Of a DNA stretch of 10,603 nt, positions 6,456-10,603 are shown piece by piece (the first letter of the stretch is position 1; the number at the start of each line of letters is the position of its first letter). The DNA is from Spirochaeta sp. GTDB taxonomy: Bacteria > Spirochaetota > Spirochaetia > DSM-27196 > Alkalispirochaetaceae. The DNA is taken from positions 1 through 10,603 of the forward strand of contig JAQIBO010000298.1 in NCBI GenBank assembly GCA_027859055.1. Reading direction: 5' to 3'. The notes under the pieces were generated by a model. That model was not told the DNA's origin and did no database searches. It worked only from the letters and a program-made list of their open reading frames with translations. The translations under genes and the position numbers were made by a program.

Positions 6456-9400
6456 ATGAACCGACAGAACCACACCCATTTCGAGTACCGGCACCTCACC
6501 CGCCGGCGGCTGAACTGCTGGCACATGGACCACCGCGTCCCCGGCCCCAAACGGGAGTTTCACGTGTCCCGCAGCGCCCGGGACACGTACACGTTCAGTC
6601 GGGAGGTCTTTTCCCTCGCCGGGCATGTGCTCTTTGCCGACATTCGCGGCGCCCGGGAGTTCGCGATGCATATCAACACGGTGCGGCGGGCAGTACTGCA
6701 CCCGGACCGCTCAGTTCGTGCCGGTGATGTGTACGCGATGGGCCTCATCGACGAGATGTTTCACTACCTCATCGCCGAGTACTTTCGCCAGTACGGGCGC
6801 ACCCTGATGGAGCAGCTGGAGCAGAACCTGGTCGATGCGATCGGCAAACCGGCCGTGGACCGGATGCTTGTGACGTTTGCGGAGCGGTTTCCCACCACCG
6901 AGGTGTATGCGGGGAAGGAGACACCGGAAGAAAGCCTGGCGCGCACCGTCGATGGAATGAGCGGTCGCCACGTGGCCCTGGAAGAGATCATCGTCATGTG
7001 GGTCGGCAACCGGAACCCGGCGTACGGGTCACTCACCGAACTCTTTGACGAAGAACTGCTCGCGATCGACACCTCCTACCGGACGGCGATGCGCACGGTG
7101 CAAGAGTACTTTGCCGCCCTCCCCGGGTTTGGCCCGGAGGATCAAACCCTTCTGGAGATGCTTCGGGCACCGGCGATCAGCCATCCCGAGGACCTCCAGG
7201 CCCAGTTGCAGTATATCCGGACCCGCTGGTCATCTGTATTGGGGAGTTATCTGGATCGGCTGATGCGCTCTCTCGACGTTATCTCCGAGGAGACGAAAGG
7301 GCGATTTTTCGGCCCCGGAGAGACGCAGGTCATGACGTTCGGTCCCGGGGCCGGGGGCGACGAGGAGGAGGACTACGCCCGCTTCAGCCCCGACCGCGAG
7401 TGGATGCCCCGGGCGGTGATCATCGCCAAGAGCACCCTGGTGTGGCTTGACCAGCTCTCCAAACAGTACCAGCGGGAGATCCGCACGCTGGATGCGATCC
7501 CCGACGGTGAACTCGACGAACTCGCCCGGCAGGGGTTCACCGGCCTGTGGCTGATCGGGCTGTGGCAGCGGTCGTCCGCCTCAAAACGGATCAAGAACCT
7601 GTGCGGCAACCCCGAGGCGGAGGCCAGCGCCTACTCGCTGTACGATTACGAGATCGCACACGAGATCGGCGGGTGGGACGCCCTGGACAACCTTCGCCGC
7701 CGGCTGTGGTACCGCGGGATCCGCGTCGCCTCCGATATGGTTCCCAACCACACCGGCATCGACAGCCGCTGGATTCACGAGCACCCCGAATGGTACGTCA
7801 GCCTGCCGCACTCACCGTTCCCGGGCTACAACTTCAACGGCGAGAACCTCTCCACCCACCCGGGCGTCGGAATCTACCTTGAAGACCATTACTACGACCG
7901 CAGCGACGCGGCGGTCGTGTTCAAGCACGTTGATTTCAACTCGGGAGCGACGCGCTTTATTTACCACGGAAACGACGGCACGAGCATGCCCTGGAACGAC
8001 ACCGCCCAGCTGGACTACCTCAGCGCAGAGGTCCGTGAGGCGGTGATTCAGCTCATACTGCACGTGGCGCGGAACTTCCCGATTATCCGCTTTGATGCGG
8101 CGATGACGCTGGCCAAGAAACACATTCAACGCCTGTGGTACCCGGCACCTGGCCAGGGAGGCGATATCCCGTCACGAAGCGAATACGGCCTGCCCCAAAG
8201 CGACTTCGATGCGGCGATTCCGCAGGAGTTCTGGCGCGAGGTTGTCGACCGGGTTGCCGAAGAAGTGCCGGACACGCTGTTGTTGGCCGAGGCGTTCTGG
8301 ATGATGGAAAGCTACTTCGTGCGGAACCTGGGCATGCACCGGGTGTACAACAGCGCGTTCATGAACATGCTCAAAAACGAGGAAAACGATAAGTACCGCC
8401 AGACGGTGAAAAACACCCTGATCTACGACCCGGAAGTGCTCAAACGCTTCGTGAACTTCATGAACAACCCCGACGAAGAGACTGCGGTGGCGCAGTTCGG
8501 CACGGGAGACAAGTACTTCGGCGTCGCGACACTGATGATCACGATGCCGGGCCTCCCGATGTTCGGCCACGGGCAGATCGAAGGGTTCGCCGAAAAGTAC
8601 GGGATGGAGTACCGCCAGGCGTACTGGGACGAGGCGCCCAACCAGGAGCTTATCGAGCGCCACCGGCGGGAGATCTTCCCGCTCATGCACAAACGGTACC
8701 TCTTTGCCGATGCGGCCAGTTTTCGCCTCTTTGACGTCTACAACGCCGACGGAAACGTACTCACCGACCTTTACGCCTACTCCAACGCGCACCACGACGA
8801 ACGGACGCTGGTGCTGTACAACAACGGTTACGAGAGTGCATCGGGATGGCTGCACACCTCCTCACCGTACGTCATCAACGCGGAAACCGATCGGGAAGAG
8901 CGCCGGGAGCAACTCGGTCCCGCCCTCGGACTCACCCCCTCGTGGCACCACTTTGTGATTTTCCAGGAGCAGCGCAGCGGGTTGTGGTTTATCCGGAACA
9001 GCGGGGAAATCTCCGAACGCGGGCTGTTTGTCTCCCTGAACGGGTATGAGAGCCAGGTGTTCCTGAACATCTCCGAGGTGGCCGATAACGAATACTCCCA
9101 CTACGCGCGCCTGGCGGACCATCTCGCCGGGGCGGGGACGCCGGACCTCAACCGGAGCATGAAACATCTCCTGTTGCAGCCGCTGCATGACGCGTTCGGC
9201 GTGATCGCCAACACCGGTGTGCTGCGGACCCTCTTTGATTCTCTGGTTGATGACACCCACCCGGTGGACTGGGAACGACTGACCGACCAGTACCGCGGCT
9301 TTCTCGGCATCGCCGCGCAGTTCTGCGACCACACCACTCGTCCGGAGGATGCGGCGCAACTGTTCAAGCACACCGGCCAGGCGCTGGCGCGGCTCTCGCA

Positions 9401-10211
9401 GCTCGCCGCCCACGCCCCCGATGACGTCGCAGACCTCATCGCCTCGCACATGACATCTGAACGGGATGACGCGTCGGTCTTTCTCGCCCTGACGCTGCTG
9501 TTGCCGCTGGACGTCTTTGTCCACGGAGAAGAGCAGCTCACCGCTCGCGCGGCGGGGTTTCAGGCGCTGGACCAGGCGGCGGAATGGCAGCTGGTGGAGG
9601 CGCTCAGGCCGGTTCTCCTGCAGATTCAACCCTCCGGGACGCTGCCGAAGTATTGGGAACGGCTGGTCCAGGTCACCCTGGCGCACCACAACTGGTGGCG
9701 GTACGTCACTGAAGAGACACCGGAGCGGGCACCCGCTGTGGCGATGGACGTACTCACCGCCGATGCCAACGTGGAGGACTTCCTGCAGATTCACGTCCAC
9801 GAAGGGGTAACGTGGTTCAACAAAGAGGCGTTTGGGCGCCTCACCGACTGGCTCCTCGTTCTTGGCGCGTGGCATGAGCTTACTGCATCTGTCGCGGCGG
9901 GCAAGAAGATCACCTGGAAGCGGGTTGCCGATGAGCTTGCGGCGATGAATACCGTCTACCGACGCTGGCGTGAAGCTGAAGCGGCAAGTGGCTACCGGGT
10001 GGATCGCTTTATGGAGCTACTGGAACATCCGGCACAGCTCGGAACCGGGAAACAACCAAAGGCCGGCTCCAAGCCGGCGGAAGGCGCACGCAACGGTACC
10101 GGCACCAAAGGGGGCGGGTCCAAGGGCACCGGGTCCAAAAGCGGTGCGAAGGGGAGCTCCAAGGGCGGTTCCAAGAGCGGTTCCACCGGCCGGTCAGGAC
10201 CGGCGAAGTGA
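6456..10211 (+). CDS. very large cytoplasmic GH13 (alpha-amylase family) protein with extra N- and C-terminal regions
   Basis: This is a 1251-residue protein with no signal peptide, predicted to act on alpha-glucans inside the cell. Residues 1 to about 320 are a mostly helical region I cannot assign. The GH13 barrel covers about 340-750: region I DMVPNHTG (427-434), region II IIRFDAAM with nucleophile Asp547, region III LLAEAFWMM with acid/base Glu612, and region IV FMNNPDEETA with Asp673. The usual region IV histidine before that Asp is Pro672. A GHGQIEGFAEKYGMEYRQAYWDE-type segment (704-726) follows. A beta-rich part (about 770-875) leads to a second helical region (about 880-1195) and a cationic Lys/Gly/Ser tail (1199-1251). 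The start is ATG with AAGGAG 6 bases upstream; the frame is open further up but without support. Relatives with this layout exist in several phyla as 'alpha-amylase family' proteins, from memory; I know of no characterised specificity. Hydrolase, transferase or a regulatory glycogen-binding role are all possible. Confidence 0.88.
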   Translation: MNRQNHTHFEYRHLTRRRLNCWHMDHRVPGPKREFHVSRSARDTYTFSREVFSLAGHVLFADIRGAREFAMHINTVRRAVLHPDRSVRAGDVYAMGLIDEMFHYLIAEYFRQYGRTLMEQLEQNLVDAIGKPAVDRMLVTFAERFPTTEVYAGKETPEESLARTVDGMSGRHVALEEIIVMWVGNRNPAYGSLTELFDEELLAIDTSYRTAMRTVQEYFAALPGFGPEDQTLLEMLRAPAISHPEDLQAQLQYIRTRWSSVLGSYLDRLMRSLDVISEETKGRFFGPGETQVMTFGPGAGGDEEEDYARFSPDREWMPRAVIIAKSTLVWLDQLSKQYQREIRTLDAIPDGELDELARQGFTGLWLIGLWQRSSASKRIKNLCGNPEAEASAYSLYDYEIAHEIGGWDALDNLRRRLWYRGIRVASDMVPNHTGIDSRWIHEHPEWYVSLPHSPFPGYNFNGENLSTHPGVGIYLEDHYYDRSDAAVVFKHVDFNSGATRFIYHGNDGTSMPWNDTAQLDYLSAEVREAVIQLILHVARNFPIIRFDAAMTLAKKHIQRLWYPAPGQGGDIPSRSEYGLPQSDFDAAIPQEFWREVVDRVAEEVPDTLLLAEAFWMMESYFVRNLGMHRVYNSAFMNMLKNEENDKYRQTVKNTLIYDPEVLKRFVNFMNNPDEETAVAQFGTGDKYFGVATLMITMPGLPMFGHGQIEGFAEKYGMEYRQAYWDEAPNQELIERHRREIFPLMHKRYLFADAASFRLFDVYNADGNVLTDLYAYSNAHHDERTLVLYNNGYESASGWLHTSSPYVINAETDREERREQLGPALGLTPSWHHFVIFQEQRSGLWFIRNSGEISERGLFVSLNGYESQVFLNISEVADNEYSHYARLADHLAGAGTPDLNRSMKHLLLQPLHDAFGVIANTGVLRTLFDSLVDDTHPVDWERLTDQYRGFLGIAAQFCDHTTRPEDAAQLFKHTGQALARLSQLAAHAPDDVADLIASHMTSERDDASVFLALTLLLPLDVFVHGEEQLTARAAGFQALDQAAEWQLVEALRPVLLQIQPSGTLPKYWERLVQVTLAHHNWWRYVTEETPERAPAVAMDVLTADANVEDFLQIHVHEGVTWFNKEAFGRLTDWLLVLGAWHELTASVAAGKKITWKRVADELAAMNTVYRRWREAEAASGYRVDRFMELLEHPAQLGTGKQPKAGSKPAEGARNGTGTKGGGSKGTGSKSGAKGSSKGGSKSGSTGRSGPAK
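10050..10208 (+). repeat. low-complexity Lys/Gly/Ser-coding tail with a repeated TCCAAG-type unit
   Basis: The last 53 codons of the GH13 gene encode a disordered-looking tail with 10 Lys and 2 Arg against one Glu, built from variants of GSK. At DNA level the unit GGNTCCAAG recurs at 10065, 10116, 10131 (ending AAAA), 10167 and 10179 (ending ACC), with a related GAGCTCCAAG at 10154, at uneven spacings. Such a tract can change length by slipped replication. The perfect inverted repeat GCCGGC-TCCAA-GCCGGC lies at its left end (10062-10078). Confidence 0.7.
10189..10204 (+). promoter_or_regulatory. stem-loop enclosing the thioesterase ribosome binding site
   Basis: GCCGGT (10189-10194) and ACCGGC (10199-10204) are perfectly complementary around the loop CAGG. 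The only plausible Shine-Dalgarno for the next gene, AGGA at 10196-10199, is in the loop and the first pair of the stem, 8 bases before the GTG at 10208. The hairpin lies inside the end of the GH13 coding sequence, so ribosomes finishing that gene would open it. This is a layout for translational coupling. Confidence 0.45.
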
Positions 10212-10603
10212 AGCACCGCTACCAGATTCGCGTTCCCAGCTTTCTCTGCCGTCCCGACGACCAGGTCGGATTTGACGGCATGGCAAGCCTCTTTCAGGAG
10301 GCGGCGTGGCAGCACGCGGAGCGTCTCGGAGTAGACTTCACCGACGGGAGCGCCCAACTCTACTGGGTGCTTCACCGCGTGGGAATGCGCTTTTTCCGGC
10401 GCCCCCGATGGAGTGAGGCGATAACGATTACCACCTGGCCAAGCCGGATGGTTCGCCTTTACGCGATGCGCGAGTTTCTCGTCCACAACGACGACGGAGA
10501 GCTCCTGCTGGACGCCTCCAGTGCGTGGATCGTTCTTGACGGTGGCACCGGGCGCCCGGTCAGGCCGGAACAGCACCTCTCCAGGGAGTGGACAACGGAG
10601 GAG
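10208..10603 (+). CDS. acyl-ACP thioesterase (FatA/FatB-type hotdog), N-terminal part, cut by window edge
   Basis: The enzyme releases free fatty acids from acyl-acyl carrier protein in the cytoplasm. The 132 codons in the window match the first hotdog domain of the acyl-ACP thioesterase family (PF01643): RYQIRVPSFLCRPDDQVGF near the start, SLFQEAAWQHAERLGV (about 26-41), then YWVLHRVGMRFFRRPRWSE (about 52-70) and TITTWPSRMVRLYAMREF (about 73-90), the typical W-L-R and R-P-W / T-W-P pattern. No stop codon occurs before the window ends. The catalytic residues, in the second hotdog, lie outside, so activity cannot be judged. The start is GTG, overlapping the GH13 stop codon as GTGA, with AGGA 8 bases upstream. 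A role in trimming acyl chains for membrane lipids or for uptake-independent fatty-acid supply is inference. Confidence 0.87.
   Translation, partial: MKHRYQIRVPSFLCRPDDQVGFDGMASLFQEAAWQHAERLGVDFTDGSAQLYWVLHRVGMRFFRRPRWSEAITITTWPSRMVRLYAMREFLVHNDDGELLLDASSAWIVLDGGTGRPVRPEQHLSREWTTEE

Noticed and set aside
8862..9875. 337-codon open frame on the minus strand, opposite the GH13 gene
   Set aside because: It is antisense to a continuous GH13 protein, with biased composition and no known motif.

Overview
The window is 10.6 kb of GC-rich, densely coding bacterial chromosome with seven protein-coding genes, the last one cut by the right edge. There is no RNA gene, insertion sequence, prophage or CRISPR array that I can see. 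Gene content suggests a free-living, saccharolytic Spirochaetota member (Spirochaetaceae-like): a bifunctional-nuclease protein with a UvrB/UvrC tail, a divergent DAACS-type transporter, a glutamine-dependent NAD synthetase, and a DPE2-like glucanotransferase next to a very large GH13 protein. The phylum is inferred from memory of gene combinations, with no marker gene to prove it.

Left arm, minus strand (40-1973): a degenerate short-chain-dehydrogenase-like protein is followed 29 bases later by a dicarboxylate/amino acid:cation symporter family protein in which several classical ligand-binding residues are changed. The two look like one operon, transcribed away from nadE. GC-rich stem-loops lie just past its end at the window edge.

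Centre, plus strand (2015-4350): nadE (two-domain, glutamine-dependent NAD+ synthetase) shares a 41-base divergent control region with the left arm. A bifunctional nuclease family (DUF151) gene follows, with its own good sigma70-like promoter overlapping the nadE stop codon.

Right arm, plus strand (4444-10603): malQ (GH77 4-alpha-glucanotransferase with a DPE2-type insertion), a 1251-residue cytoplasmic GH13 protein with large extra N- and C-terminal regions and a Lys/Gly/Ser tail, and a GTG-started acyl-ACP thioesterase overlapping the GH13 stop codon. The tight spacing indicates one operon from a promoter at 4388-4416. MalQ and the GH13 enzyme would act together on intracellular maltodextrin or glycogen. 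The thioesterase is a fatty-acid enzyme whose link to them is unclear.

Three promoters of the form TTGNNN-17 bases-TANNAT (or TATACT) can be read directly. Two of them lie so close to their start codons that leaderless or near-leaderless transcripts are predicted. The best candidate for something undescribed is the GH13 protein and its operon.
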